A stretch of DNA of 64,000 nt, from the NCBI GenBank assembly GCA_019279435.1, contig JAAALK010000079.1:64614330-64678329 (forward strand), written 5' to 3'. Each line of letters opens with the position of its first letter. The stretch's first letter is position 1. The notes beneath the pieces were generated by a model. That model was not told the DNA's origin, searched no databases, and saw only the letters and a list, made by a program, of their open reading frames with translations. A program made the position numbers and the translations under genes. Shown here piece after piece: positions 21,291-32,919 of this stretch. This DNA is from Zizania palustris (taxonomy: Eukaryota; Streptophyta; Magnoliopsida; Poales; Poaceae).

Positions 21291-23085
21291 TTAACTAACT
21301 CACCAACATGGTGGAGCTACAGTGCCACAGGGGTTTGTAGAAACTCGGTCTAAAGATTTTTAGTTACTATTAACAAATTTTTACCCTTCGTATGTCTTAT
21401 ATACCTAACATAGGTACTGCTTGCTTAAAGTAGTGCATCCTTCGCCACTTCTCACCAACATTGGCAACTCTTTTGACCAATTCTCTTACGAGGTTGGATA
21501 CCATACCACAAACGATCGGATGCATGGGAGCCCCCACAGCTCGAAAAAAATAATTCTTGACGTCGCCATTAGCTGGACTCCTACATGCTCACACTGTTGT
21601 TCCAATTGAAGCTCTGAAAGGCTCGTCGGGACCACGGCGACGTCGCTTCAGGCCGGTTAGTGTTAAGTATTCTAGCCGCGTATGCATCCAGCCAGCTGAT
21701 GATGTCCAAACTGTTCAGTGAAAGGAGCCACCGGAAGGGAAACATCATGTCACTTCTTTTCGAATGCTAAACTAGCTAGACACGGCTGGTATCAGGCTAT
21801 TTACGGTGGTTAATTTCATAACATTGTTTCTTAGAAGGTTATAGTAGCTTTACAACTGAATGAAATACACTCTTTCAGTGGAGAGTTTCATTTCATTGTT
21901 TCTTAGACTAACCAGTGTAATTAAATACAATTAGCTTTCATGAAATACCCTCTATCCGATGAAACGATTTGGCTCTCAGTGAGCGTTTTATTTCGTTTCA
22001 TCCGTTTTGGAGACGGGCTAGCATCATACATGGTGATGACACTACTTTCTTTTATTCCCTCATTAATTGAATAACATGTCAGTAACAAATTTGAGGTGTC
22101 ATTATAATTAATACCATAAAACCCAATTATAAACTGCCTTAGGTATCATATTACTTACTCCCTTCGTTACGTAGTACTATCTTCGATTATATTATCCATA
22201 TTATTCATCGCAATATAAAACATCAAATGTAATACTAGATTATAATATTGTGGAACGGAAAATGTATATTGCATTCTATATTTCTATCCCACATTTTATT
22301 TTACATTTGAGATACAGACATACACGAATAGATAAATCTAATCTCATATACTAACTCATTTTTTTCGTAGATTCATATTAGAACACGAACAGACAGTTCT
22401 GATTATTATATCTGTTTTAAAATGTAATGTAAGTTATTATGATTATATATATATGGATTTGTAGATAAATTTAGAAAATATTATAATGACTTGTATTCAA
22501 AAATTATCTCATTATATATATATATATATATCACATTCGCACCCCTACTTTAGTATTTTAGTTGAAGGGGGCAACTTGAAATTTAAGAAAGGCATTTGGT
22601 TGGGTTTATTTTATGTGTTTTTCGTTTACGGTATAAGCGTTAGATTTTATTTGCTTTTTAATGTATTGGTATTAGATACAACACAATCAAATTATATTAC
22701 AACCTAGTAATCATCTCATTACACCATAACTAAGGTCGATATCAGATTACGCTACCGGAATACATTATACTTATCAACCAAATATTGTAATGTAAACAAA
22801 TACAATACACTTGTTATTCAAACAAATATAATAATTTGATACATTGTTATCATTTGGCATTGTAAGAGCATATACAATGTATAATACTCTTGAACTAGTA
22901 CTACATGAACATGTAAGCAAGTTTATTTCTTAGAAAAATATTAGAAAATATTACAATATATAATAAATAGATATAAACCCCTTCCAACATAAACAACTAT
23001 AAAAATATACATATTCTATCCAACGAGCAACTATCAAACTAAAAAAGTAGTATTATTTAATTTATAGAAATAGTATTCATACTTA
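21291..23085. other. AT-rich intergenic, no gene seen
   Basis: No coding sequence. A CTCCCTTCGTTACG Stowaway-like left end preceded by TA lies at about 22158, but its right end is not clear. A (TA)n tract lies near 22514. Confidence 0.35.
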
Positions 23086-23281
23086 GGGCCTGTTTGGTTC
23101 TAAGGACTAAAAGAGAGTGAGGGCTGAGAGATAAGTAGTACTTTTAGTCCTTTTTAGCAATGTTTTTGGGACTAAAGGGCTAAAATTTAGGGACTAAACT
23201 TTAGTCCCTTTTAGTCCCATGTTTGTTTGGCAATTTAGGGAAAAGTTTAGCAACTCCAAACCAAATAAAAAATATTCTTAG
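23086..23281. mobile_element. Tourist-like MITE, one end degenerate
   Basis: The left end GGGCCTGTTTGGTT preceded by TTA (23083-23085) and internal ACTAAA/TTTAGTCCC inverted motifs are typical of a very abundant grass MITE family. The right side contains CCAAACCAAAT but ends in ATTC before TTA rather than in the expected inverted terminus, so this end has decayed. Confidence 0.5.
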
Positions 23282-23809
23282 GCTCACCGTTATATTATCA
23301 TGTTGCGCGGGACGTGGAAGTCGGACGACGGTGAAAAGAGAGACGTGCGTGTGGGCCCGAGCGGAGAATCATTTTTGCACCTAACTTGGCCCGCACGAAA
23401 CCATCGTTCCTGTCCCTACCGCGATCGATCTCTATCAACGTTATTCTTTTCCAATTTAACCACCGATTATTCGTCTGCGATTCCCCGTTGAATTTCCTCG
23501 CATCTCTCGCAAATAGAATAAGTTGTTTTTTAGTTTTTGAATCTAGTTCACTTTCAGAGTTTTAGTTGCTGGTTTCAAAATCTGAATGTTTTTTACTTTA
23601 CTTTAGATTTTAGAAGCAACGGTAGTTATCAGAAACTTAAACAAACAAACACGTGAAATAAAAACAACCATAATATGTAAGGTTAGGTTGTAAAATTCAA
23701 ATTTAGTTAAAAACAAGCATCGCAAATTTGTTTGCCACTGTTTTCTTTTATAAGCTCAAACTCCATTATCAAATATAAGTACTAGTACAAAACACGGAGA
23801 ACTAATTAA

Positions 23810-23993
23810 GAGTATGTTTATTTCAATTTAGAATTATAATAATTCAAATTATAAAACATTGGACTAGACCAACTTAATAAATTATTATAATATGTACTCT
23901 AAAATATAATAAGCTGACATAATAAACTGATACGTTTATTTCAGCTTAATTATTTTATTTATTTATAGTTTTAAGCCGAAATAAATAGACCCC
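23810..23993. mobile_element. Tourist-like MITE, 184 bp
   Basis: Inverted ends GAGTATGTTTATTTC and GAAATAAATAGACCCC are flanked by TAA (23807-23809 and 23994-23996). AT-rich and non-coding. Confidence 0.55.
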
Positions 23994-24145
23994 TAACTTG
24001 CCAAACGTCATTTGTGTACCTTTGCGGTGGGTTAATTTTGCACCCATTTGTACATAGCGTGCGATGGTGCCCGTTGTGTCGCACAAAAAACACATAAAAT
24101 AGGCCTCACAAGCATGTGAGCCTTGCCTACACTACAACAAAACAG

Positions 24146-24400
24146 AATATTTTCGTCGGCCAAGTTAACTTCCGTCGGCTTTTGGGCAAGCCGACGGAAG
24201 TTAAATAACTTTCGTCGGCCTCCACGAGCCGACGGAAGTTAACTTAACTTCCGTCGGCTTCTGACAGTGGCCGACGGAAGTTAGCGAGGGTTTTTCCGCG
24301 GCCGTCCGGATCCCCCTAACTTCCGTCGGCCAGCATTAACGCCGACGGAAGTTAGCTAACTTCCGTCGGCTTTAATGCTGGCCGACGGAAGTTAGGTCGC
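24146..24400. repeat. Left subterminal repeats of the CACTA element
   Basis: At least eight units of the 13-mer AACTTCCGTCGGC or its complement GCCGACGGAAGTT are arranged as inverted pairs, for instance around 24165-24205 and 24350-24395. In En/Spm such repeats bind the TnpA protein and bring the ends together. The CG and CNG content also makes them targets of methylation. Confidence 0.8.
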
Positions 24401-24417
24401 CCTTTTCCCAACCGCGC

Positions 24418-24451
24418 GCGCGTACAGGGAGACCTAACTCCCTGTACGCGC
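24418..24451 (+). repeat. Perfect 14-bp hairpin in the CACTA leader
   Basis: GCGCGTACAGGGAG (24418-24431), a 6-nt loop ACCTAA, and the exact reverse complement (24438-24451). It sits at the start of a strongly CG-rich, CCGCC-repetitive stretch reaching about 24715, where the open frames are compositional. Confidence 0.7.
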
Positions 24452-25147
24452 CCACGCCGCCGCCGCCTCCCGCTCCCAGCAGCCCGCCGCCGCCTCCCGC
24501 CGCCGCCCGCCCTCGCCGCCTCGGGCGCCGCCGCGCCGCGCCGCGCCGCTGCCCGCCCGGCCGCCGCCGCCCGCCCGCCCGCCGCCCGGCCGGCCGCCTC
24601 CCGCCCGCCCGGCCGCCTCCCGGCCGCCTCGACCGCCGGCCACCGCCCTCCTCCCGGCCATCGCCGCCGTCCCGCCCATCGCCAACGCCGTCGACGCCGC
24701 CGTCGACGCCGCCAAGGTGCGCCGCTTTAATTAATTTTACTTTCATTTAAAGATGTTAATTTGCAAAAAGTATTAAATTATCTACATATTTATAGTTTAC
24801 CTAGACTCAAGTATTAAATTATCTTTGTTTATGGCGTTAACCATATAGTTTAATTTTATGTATGCAATAGTAGTACTATTTAATGTATTAGGATGAATAG
24901 ATGAGAATTTTATGTAATAATAGTGTTATTTAATGTATTAGGGTAGATTTTAGTAAAAGCAAGCGGTGACAGTAAATTAAAATCTATTATGACAGTAAAT
25001 TTAATGTATTAGGGTAGATTTTATGCATGATTTCATTGGGTGATTAGTATTATATCTATATATACTTTAATATATATATTTCTTTTCGTATGCAATTTTT
25101 TATTTGACAACAACGTAGATAGTGTAACGAAACCTATGCGTCACCCG

Positions 25148-25202
25148 TTTCGGACCAACATGTCTCACACGTGTCATGCGTGTGAGATGTGCAGGTCCGA
25201 AA
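25148..25202 (+). repeat. Short hairpin upstream of the CACTA transposase gene
   Basis: Two 24-nt arms (25148-25171 and 25179-25202) surround a 7-nt loop. The outer nine (TTTCGGACC) and inner nine (TCTCACACG) positions pair perfectly; the six between are mostly unpaired. It lies 23 bp before the much longer hairpin at 25226-25408. Confidence 0.65.
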
Positions 25203-25225
25203 TTGTCCCTTTTTGGACAGCCTCA

Positions 25226-25408
25226 GAGTGGGCGACAGAGCGTGGTTTTATGATGAGTCCTGAGTCCGAATGAGATTTCAGTAACATAACCTTGTTGTTC
25301 TCCATTGCACCACTATCAAGCGTGCAATTGGAGAACAACGGGGTTATGCTGCTGAAATTTCGTTCGGACTCATGGCTCGTCATAAATACCACGTTTTGTC
25401 GGTCACTC
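25226..25408 (+). ncRNA. Long hairpin, candidate small-RNA precursor in the CACTA leader
   Basis: Arms of about 85 and 87 nt (25226-25310 and 25322-25408) surround an 11-nt loop. My manual alignment shows 13 substitutions and two one-base gaps. Ten of the 11 transitions are of the type that forms G.U pairs in a plus-strand RNA. The longest perfectly matched segments are TGAGTCCGAA and GTTGTTCTCCA. It lies about 245 bp before the transposase ATG, so it would fall in the leader or promoter of the element. A rice CACTA element is known to carry a microRNA (miR820), so such a role has precedent, but the sequence I remember for miR820 is not visible here. Expression cannot be judged from sequence. 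Confidence 0.55.
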
Positions 25409-25653
25409 TTGGGTGGGTTTAGGACCTATCTTTTCCTATAGACCATGGTTGTCACGGCATCGCCTGCGTCGACTAGGTGTCCAGGCGGTCACCGCCGGAC
25501 GCCATGGTGAATCGCGTCGCCGGTGGGCTCTGCTTCCCCTTGCGTCGTCGGCCGCCTCTACTTCCCCTCCGTTGTCCGGAGGCGGAGGCGGGGGGTGGCC
25601 AGGGTGTGTGTTTGTTGCGAGCCCTTTGATTGAATGAATGTTTTGCATATAGA

Positions 25654-28600
25654 ATGGCTGAGGACGACCGACGGTGGATGTATAGTGGTTGGATGAAAAG
25701 TGGAGCTCACACGAGGGAGTGGGTAATCAACGCTGAGAAATTTGTTGATCGTGCATTCGCTTTGACAACAAACACTGGCGCGAGGTGCCCATGCATGAAG
25801 TGCAGAAATTCTCGTTGGCAAGACAAGAGGACGTTGTCATTGCATATTTGCAAATATGGTTTCGTGCCAGGTTATGAAGTTTGGTCTTTTCACGGCGAGA
25901 CAGGCCTTGAAAAGACGGTATTGGTAGTGGAAGAAGAAGATGATAGCGTTGCTGACGATAGGATGGATGAGATGGTTGATGCTATACGACCGGAGTTTGA
26001 ATCAAACCCCGAGGATCCTCCAACACCGGAGGTTCAAAAGTTTTTCGACATCCTTCGAGCTTCAGAAGAGCCATTGCATGAGCACACCACCGTAAGCGTT
26101 CTCGCTTTCGTGACTCGTATTATGGCTATTAAGTCAAAATTTGCATTTTCAAACAATTGTTATAAGGAGCTCTTGAATCTGATCAGCGATATCCTTCCTA
26201 AGAACCATAAGGTGCCGAAAGACATGTATCAGTCAAAGAAAATGCTTTCTGCTCTCGGTATGGAGTATGAGAAGATTGATGTGTGCCGAGATAATTGTAT
26301 GCTGTTCTGGAAAGAACATAGTAATGAGGTGAAATGCCTAAAATGTGGTAAACCGAGATTCGTAGAGGTCATAAATGAAGACGGAGAGAAGGTGACGACA
26401 GAGGTTGCTCATAAGCAACTTCGTTACATGCCTCTTACACCTCGGGTGAAACGATTGTTTCTATCAAAGAAAACCGCTAGACATATGCGATGGCATAAAG
26501 AAGGTGTACGTGAGAATAATCAAGTAATGGTGCACCCATCTGATGGTGCGGCATGGAAGGCTCTAGATGATTTTGATGCAGACTTTGCTAGTGATGCAAG
26601 GAATGTTCGCATCGGGTTGGCAACTGATGGATTCACGCCTTTCAATGTAACGGCATCGTCGTACTCTTGTTGGCCCGTGTTGCTATTCCATACAACCTTC
26701 CACCTTCATTTTGTATGAAATATGAATTTATGTTCCTGTGTCTCATTATACCCGGTCCAGATCATCCTGGAACACGACTAAACGTGATGTTGAAGCCCTT
26801 AATTGAAGAGTTAAAACAATTGTGGAAAGGAGTTGAAGCATATGACTATGACCAGAAACAAAAATTCAATCTTCGAGTTGCGTATCTGTGGTCGGTCCAC
26901 GATTTTCCGGCATACGGTATTTTTTCTGGTTGGAGTTGTCATGGAAGGTTGACATGCCCGATATGTGCGAAGGACACAGATTGTTTCCGTCTGAACTTCG
27001 GGGGAAAGATTTGTTACTTTGATTGCCATAGATGCTTTTTACCCATGAATCACCCATTTAGGTTACAGAGGAACAATTTCAAGAAGGACAACATTGTTGT
27101 AAAGGGACCACCAAGGCGTTTAAATGGTAGAGAAATCGCTGATATGCTGAATGAGTTGGTCCTTAATGAAAATGAGGATGGATTTGTAGGATTCGGAACC
27201 GAACATAATTGGACCCACATATGTGGTTTATGGGAACTGCCGTACGTCAAATCACTAATTCTGATGCACAACATTGACGTTATGCATCAGGAACGTAATG
27301 TTGGTGAAAGCATTATAAGTACATGTATGGATTTTACTGACAGGACAAAAGATAATGTAAAGGCGAGAAGAGATTTAGCTGAGATTTGTAATCGACCAAC
27401 CCTTGAGTTGACGAATAGTGGTGGCAAGCCACGTGCCCCATTTTGTTTAAAACCTAAAGAAAAAAAACAAGTAATGAGGTGGTTGAAAAATTTGAAATTC
27501 CCAGATGGTTACGCCGCAGGATTTAGAAGAGCTGTGAACTTGAAGACAGGGAAATTAAATGGATTGAAAAGTCACGATTACCACATAATAATGGAAAGAC
27601 TCCTTCCTGTAATGTTTCGTGGGTACCTGAATGATGATGTGTGGAAGGCGTTAGCTGAGCTGAGCCATTTTATAGACAACTTTGTGCGAAAGAAATTAAG
27701 AAAGATATGATGGAGATGCTAGAGAAAGAGATCCCAGTGCTTTTATGTAAACTGGAAAAAATATTCCCTCCAGGGTTCTTCAATCCAATGCAACATTTAC
27801 TGGTTCATCTGCCATATGAAGCTAAGGTAGGTGGCCCTGTGCAATATAGGTGGATGTATCATATTGAAAGGTCCCTAAAGAAACTTAGAGCGATGGTTGG
27901 TAATAAGGCCAGAGTTGAAGGTTGCATCGCAGAAGAATTTAAATTGAAAGAGATAGCATACTTCACTAGTGTATACTTCGCTGAGCATCACAATGTCAAC
28001 ACACCTGCTACACGGTACCATATGGATGAAGACCATCCTTGTAGTGATCTCCAAATATTTGGGTGGAAGGGCATAACTGTTGGTGTTTCCACGACATATT
28101 ATGTAACTCAGGAAGAACGAACAAATGCCTTGCTCTACATGTACTCAAATATGGAAGAGATGGAACAATATTTCGCGTAAGTGATTCGTTTTAGTTTTAT
28201 ATTTTACCTCCAAATTTTATACCCGTTTGTTTACCTATTCGTTACATTGACAGTATGTTTGATTCAAATACTTGCCATCTGGTCGTCAACCAACGGAGAA
28301 GCAATTAGATAAATTGCGTCGAGAAGGAGTAAATGGCGGGCCTAGTTTTCTCACTTGGTTCAGAGAACATGTAAATCCTTACCTTTTCTGACACGTATTA
28401 TTTTACTCTACTGGGTTAATTATCTTATAATCTCTTATGATTTGCAGTGCGTGCTCGCTGACAATGTACATATAGACTTGCGACAGCTCTCTTACGGGAG
28501 TATTAGTGCCAAAAGTTACGGTCGCTACGATGTTAATGGTTTCCGCTTCCGTTCAACTATATTTGAAGCATATCGACCTCTAGCGGCAACAACTAATACT

Positions 28601-29157
28601 GGTGTTGTTACAAGGGTCGTTGATGGACAAGGACACGGAACTATGTATTATGGAATCATCAAAATATAATCGAGTACAAATTTGCCGGGAATAAGGAGAT
28701 TAAAGTAGTCTTCTTCGATTGTGATTGGTTCGACCCTAAACATGGTACTCGTGAAAACCAATTTGGGATGGTTGAAGTCAAACACGCGGAACGATTATCT
28801 AGTTGCGACAATTTTGTCCTTGCTCATCAAGTCGAGCAGGTGTATTATATGCCCTACCCATGTGAAAAACTAAGTGCTTGGTGGGTAGTCTACAAAGTGA
28901 ATCCTCGGGAACGTCTACACACCCCTAGTGATGACGCTTATCAATTCGAGGTTGAAGAGGTCGATGAGGTTTATCAAGATGATGAATTGCCGACTTCGTT
29001 TAATGTAGAGTCAGAATCGTCGACAGATTCTTTTCTCGGCGATTCTAATGATGTGGCAGTTCCCGAGAAAAGGAAACACCAACATAAGAAGAAAAAAGTA
29101 ACATGGCGTGCTTTGGGAAGAAAAGGACAAATTGATCCTGATTTTGATGATAATTGA
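25654..29157 (+). pseudogene. CACTA transposase gene (TnpD/tnp2 type), frame interrupted
   Basis: Encodes the catalytic transposase of the element. Domains in order: transposase-associated domain (MAEDDRRWMYSGW... with CPCMKCRN), Transposase_21/tnp2 core (from about 26500, with FSGWSCHGRLTCPIC and HNIDVMHQERNVGESI), DUF4218 (PGFFNPMQHLLVHL... to 28150) and, after introns near 28180-28253 and 28371-28447, DUF4216 (VNGFRFRSTIFEA... WFDPKHGTR) to the stop at 29157. The start ATG at 25654 gives the family's usual N-terminus. The frame is broken near 26685, 27668-27671, 28261-28267 and 28661-28664, in each case consistent with loss of one base, and is open elsewhere. It is either a very young pseudogene or a functional gene with consensus errors. 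Confidence 0.85.
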
Positions 29158-29268
29158 CAAGTAATTGTTTTGATACATGGATATGCAATATACTTCATAT
29201 TACATGTTTTTTCATATGTACAAACCTTCTTTACTAATAAATGCTTGTTTGTGCTTATTTTGAACAGG

Positions 29269-31431
29269 ATGTCGAAAAATAAGAAGAGTGTCACGAGGAA
29301 GCTCTTCCGCTTGGGGAGTTCATCGGCGAGTACTCCGGCGAGTACACCGACGAGTCAGGAGGACACCCTATTCCAGGGTAGTTCCTCTTCTTCAAACAGA
29401 CGTCGTCAAGAGCAGCTCCTGAGATGCATAGATCCGACATTAATTGGTCGGCCTATTGCATTTCAAATAGATGAGGAGGTAACTTTCAGATTGTTTTTTA
29501 TGCCAGTTATGAACTATTACTAATTGTTTCAATACTGTTTTGTAGGAGGAAGAACACTTGGAGAGTGCGGGTCATGAGGATGATCGGCCGGTGGGTGGCG
29601 GGCAAGAGGGGGATGTCCCAGAGTGTGCGGCACAGAGGGATGACCCAGAGGGTGTGGGGCAGGGGGATGACCCAGAGGGTGCGGGGCAAGGGGATCTCCC
29701 GGAGGGTGCGGTTCAGGAGGAAGGTGCTGAGGCTGCCGGCGGGTCCTCGGTAACTTTCAGGACGAGTCACTTGGTCGCTCCACCAGTAGTCTCTTCCGGT
29801 GGAGCCAAGATCGAGATTACGCCTGTTGGTGACGGGTAAGTGTAATACTCTTCTGTTGTTTTGCTTTTGTTTTCAAAAATTTCTTTCACTAAACTAATTA
29901 ACTTTATTTATTATGTATTTCTAGATCTTGGATTGACTCTCGGTTCGACGACACTTCGAGGGTCAGACAGGTTAACCAGATATTGGGTAACCTGTGCCGT
30001 CTGCACTACCCAGGGATGCTGACAATGCCGACCGGTGAGCGGGTTCTATGCCAGACATGGGACCAGTACCGGTTCGCTCCTGACGGGCGCCACGGAACTG
30101 CTCAGGGGGCGGTGTCTCATGACTTCTGGGTATGCAAGTGTTTTTTCAATTTTCTTTTAGAATTTTCGAGTTACAACACTGTACTAATCATTATTTTGCA
30201 GTTACGCTTTCGCTTGCCAGAAGTCGGCAATCACCATAACCATGCGCTTGTAGTCTTCAACAACAATGCGCATAAGGTGGTGAAGGACGCCATTTCGTAT
30301 GCCCGCATTCAAGCGAACAATGCTTACTACAAGGAGAAGCTAGGGCAACGAATGAGCAAGGCGACGGGCTCATCGTCAGTCTATTTGACTGAAGAAGAAT
30401 ACCGTTCGGTAAACAATTCTAACTTTTTACCTCTTCGATTGTTGAGATTTGTTGTCATATAATACAAATAGCATCTCTGTTTAGGTGAGGATTCCGTGGT
30501 TGGCAAACCGCGAGGACGCCTATTTTGAATTCTGCAAGATTTGGTCTTCAGCCGCATTAAGAAGACTTCCGAGCAGAAAAGACAATGCCGCGGGACGGAT
30601 CCGAAGCACAGATATGGTGCCGACGGACATATTCGCCACGCTAAACGCTTGGTAAGACCGATCTGTCACTCTCTAGCTATAGATACATTGTAATGCGACT
30701 AACTCATTTCTAATGCACAGGAAGCTAAATCTGGCAACGTGCCAAGTGACATAGAGGTGTATACCTCTGGTCACAAAGGAAGTGATCCGGCGCAGCCAGA
30801 TGTCTTGTGTAGCCAGACGGCCACGGACCATTTGGTGAGATGTTATTAAGAGTTGACGTAATTTCATTTTTCTGCGTCTAGCTAATCGGACATGTTTTTT
30901 GCAGGCGCAGTATGGTGAACACATGGTTCGACTCCATGGAGAGAACTATGATTGGCGGAGAGAACCTGTGGACCAAATGGCCGTGTACTCCAGCGGAGGT
31001 GGCAAAAGCCATGGACGGTGAGACAATGTTTTTATTAATGTTTTGTGTATGGTATTGTGATGGTAACTAACCCCTGTTAATGTTGCAGGTACTCCATGTT
31101 CAATGGAGTTATTGACTCGAGAGCGGTGAGAGCTCAGAAGTCAGCTCAGTCGTCGCAGAGCTCCGTCGGAGTTGGCTCCAGCCGTCGTCGCTCAGAAGAA
31201 ACCCCGGAGATGGTTCGGATGAGGGAGGACATGAGGCGGCGCGACGAGCACTACAAGAAACAACAAGAGTACTATACCGCCTGCTTAGCACAACAGCAGG
31301 CGATGATCCAAGTAAGTGTTTCCGTACGCCTGGTCAAGATGGAGCCTCCGGGGCAAATGTGGACGAAGCGGGAGGCAGCGGCGGCGCCCACGACCCAAAT
31401 GTGGGCGATCAGTGAGTATGTATGTGTATAA
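29269..31431 (+). CDS. Transposase_24-type (TnpA-like) protein of the CACTA element
   Basis: Probable exons are 29269-29478, 29546-29835, 29925-30129, 30202-30408, 30485-30651, 30721-30834, 30905-31017 and 31089 to about 31311 or 31431. The ATG at 29269 follows an acceptor (TTGAACAG|G). The protein has a low-complexity N-terminus (serine/threonine-rich, then repeats of DDPEGxGQG), then a central domain (SWIDSRFDDTSRVRQVNQIL... MSKATGSSSVYLTEEEYRS) and a coiled-coil-like C-terminus (EMVRMREDMRRRDEHYKKQQ) as in plant Ptta/En/Spm transposase-24 proteins. In En/Spm the second protein binds the subterminal repeats. Phase is consistent through exon 5, but the exon 5 to 6 junction is one base short of the frame that gives SGNVPSDIEVYTSG, so the annotation or the sequence is imperfect there. 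Confidence 0.6.
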
Positions 31432-31700
31432 TGAACCTAGATTGAATCTCGATATGTTATGTGACTTTGTATGTGAATTTGGATGGTATATGTGAATGCG
31501 GATGTGTATTGTGACTTTGATTGTGAATTAAGTTGTGTTATGAGATTTTGGATGTGATGTGTGAAGTTTTGGATGTGAGATGTGATTTTGGATGTGAGAT
31601 GTGAAGTTTGAATGTGATTTTGGATGTGTATTGTGATTTTGGATGTGTATTGTGAATGTATGTGAAATTGTGGTTGGATGTGAGTGTGAGTAGGGGAACC
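31432..31700. repeat. Degenerate minisatellite in the CACTA 3' region
   Basis: Irregular repeats of GGATGTGAGATGTGATTTT-like units lie between the second gene and the right subterminal region. Non-coding. Confidence 0.65.
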
Positions 31701-31724
31701 AGGAAAAAATAAAAAAAAAATACC

Positions 31725-32070
31725 AGGTAACTTCCGTCGGCTTTGACCATAGCCGACGAAAGTTAGCTGGTTTCGGCCACGTGGGCAGAAAGGCTAACTT
31801 CCGTCGGCTATGGCCATAGCCGACGGAAGTTAGCTGCCCGTAACTTCCGTCGGCCAGCCTGGCCGACGGAAGTTAGCGTCCCCTCTGCTGACGTGGCAGA
31901 GTTCGGGGCTAACTTCCGTCGGCCAGGTGAAGCCGACGGAAGTTAGCTAACTTCCGTCGCCACGCTTCCGTCGGCCAAAGGCCGACGGAAGATAGCGTTT
32001 TGCCGACGGAAGTAGGCTTCTTCCGTCGGGAAATGGCTAACTTCCGTCGGCTTTGGCCGACGGAAGTTGC
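31725..32070. repeat. Right subterminal repeats of the CACTA element
   Basis: Many copies of AACTTCCGTCGGC and its complement in paired inverted arrangement mirror the left end. Several pairs form hairpins with short loops, for example around 31795-31835. Confidence 0.8.
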
Positions 32071-32157
32071 CTGTTTTGTTGTAGTGCTAGGGCACCGTCT
32101 CATTCAATGTGCACCTAACCGGTGCATGCATGATCGATGCATCTTTAGACTGTGAAA

Positions 32158-32353
32158 TGATTTTCAAAATATAAGAGATAATAAAAAAATTGTATGGTAC
32201 AATTTTAAGCCTCTAAATTATAAATGCAGTTAAAAGACAATGTGTATGGAGAATCGTGAAGAGACGGACTCTTCGTAAAGAGCACATCTCTTGTAGTTTT
32301 TTCAGTTAACCCCCTAGAGACCTCTCAATAGACTATCTATTAAATGGGGTTGT
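32158..32353. repeat. Dispersed repeat, copy 2 (partner at 6237-6430)
   Basis: Same order of blocks as the 6.2-kb copy with scattered substitutions, starting about 70 bp outside the CACTA right end. It is AT-rich and non-coding. Confidence 0.55.
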
Positions 32354-32919
32354 ACACGCTCTTAGTCTCAAAAAGAATTTGTTTATATGTATTTCAATTT
32401 TGTTTATTTTTTATTTGTAACATCGATCTATTTCCGGTTGGTAAATTTAACAGTATTGTTTTCTTAATAGCTCCGATTGAATATAATATTTTATAATGTT
32501 ACTTTCTTATTAATAGTAAAAAAATTATCTTTACTCTTACGGATTTATCAATTTTGTCTTAAAAAGAAAGAATTTGTAGGAGAGAAGTACGGGAGGATGG
32601 CCCCATGAAGTACTAGACCTGCATATGACCCCTTTAATGGCCAGATATTATTAGCCCATGTTTGCAATTTTCATTATTCTTTTGAGCTCCATGACATGAT
32701 GCGTAGCATCGCACATTATTTCGCATGTACACTGTTGGCGATTAATTAACGCCAGGAATTATTAACTCTTAATTTGACGCTACTAGTGTGTAGCCGTGTA
32801 GTAGCCATCTCTCTGCTGCTTGTGATATTCGATTGTACATTGTGCATGCAAATGTGTCCCCAGCTTTTGATTGCCTTTTTAGTTCCCTTTTAATATTTTT
32901 TTAGAGCTAGTGAAACATA
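32354..32919. other. Intergenic, no gene seen
   Basis: AT-rich sequence between a dispersed repeat and the nested Stowaway elements. Confidence 0.4.

Larger units (their letters stand above)
24130..32086 (+). mobile_element. CACTA (En/Spm) DNA transposon, 7957 bp
   Basis: Perfect 16-bp inverted ends CACTACAACAAAACAG (24130-24145) and its reverse complement (32071-32086) are flanked by the 3-bp duplication CTA (24127-24129 and 32087-32089). Both subterminal regions hold many copies, in both orientations, of a motif around AACTTCCGTCGGC, the expected transposase-binding sites. Inside are a GC-rich leader with hairpins, a TnpD/tnp2-type transposase gene (25654-29157), a Transposase_24-type second gene (29269-31431) and a 3' minisatellite. 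This is the organisation of an autonomous CACTA element. The intact ends and duplication imply recent insertion; the transposase frame is interrupted only by single-base losses. Confidence 0.95.

Noticed and set aside
24146..24400. CRISPR-like array from regularly repeated 13-mers
   Set aside because: The repeats alternate in orientation with irregular short spacing at both ends of a CACTA transposon in a plant genome. They are transposase-binding sites.
24372..24746. Glycine/arginine-rich open frames in the CACTA leader
   Set aside because: Low-complexity CCGCC repeats give open frames in several phases. No domain.
25245..25290. Hammerhead-ribozyme-like core (TGATGAGTCC ... GTCCGAA)
   Set aside because: The two halves of the supposed stem II read GTCC and GTCC and cannot pair, and the required GAAA is absent. 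The resemblance comes from the arm of the long hairpin.
25226..25408. Identification of the hairpin as miR820
   Set aside because: The miR820 sequence I remember is not visible in either arm. Only the setting, a CACTA transposon, is similar.
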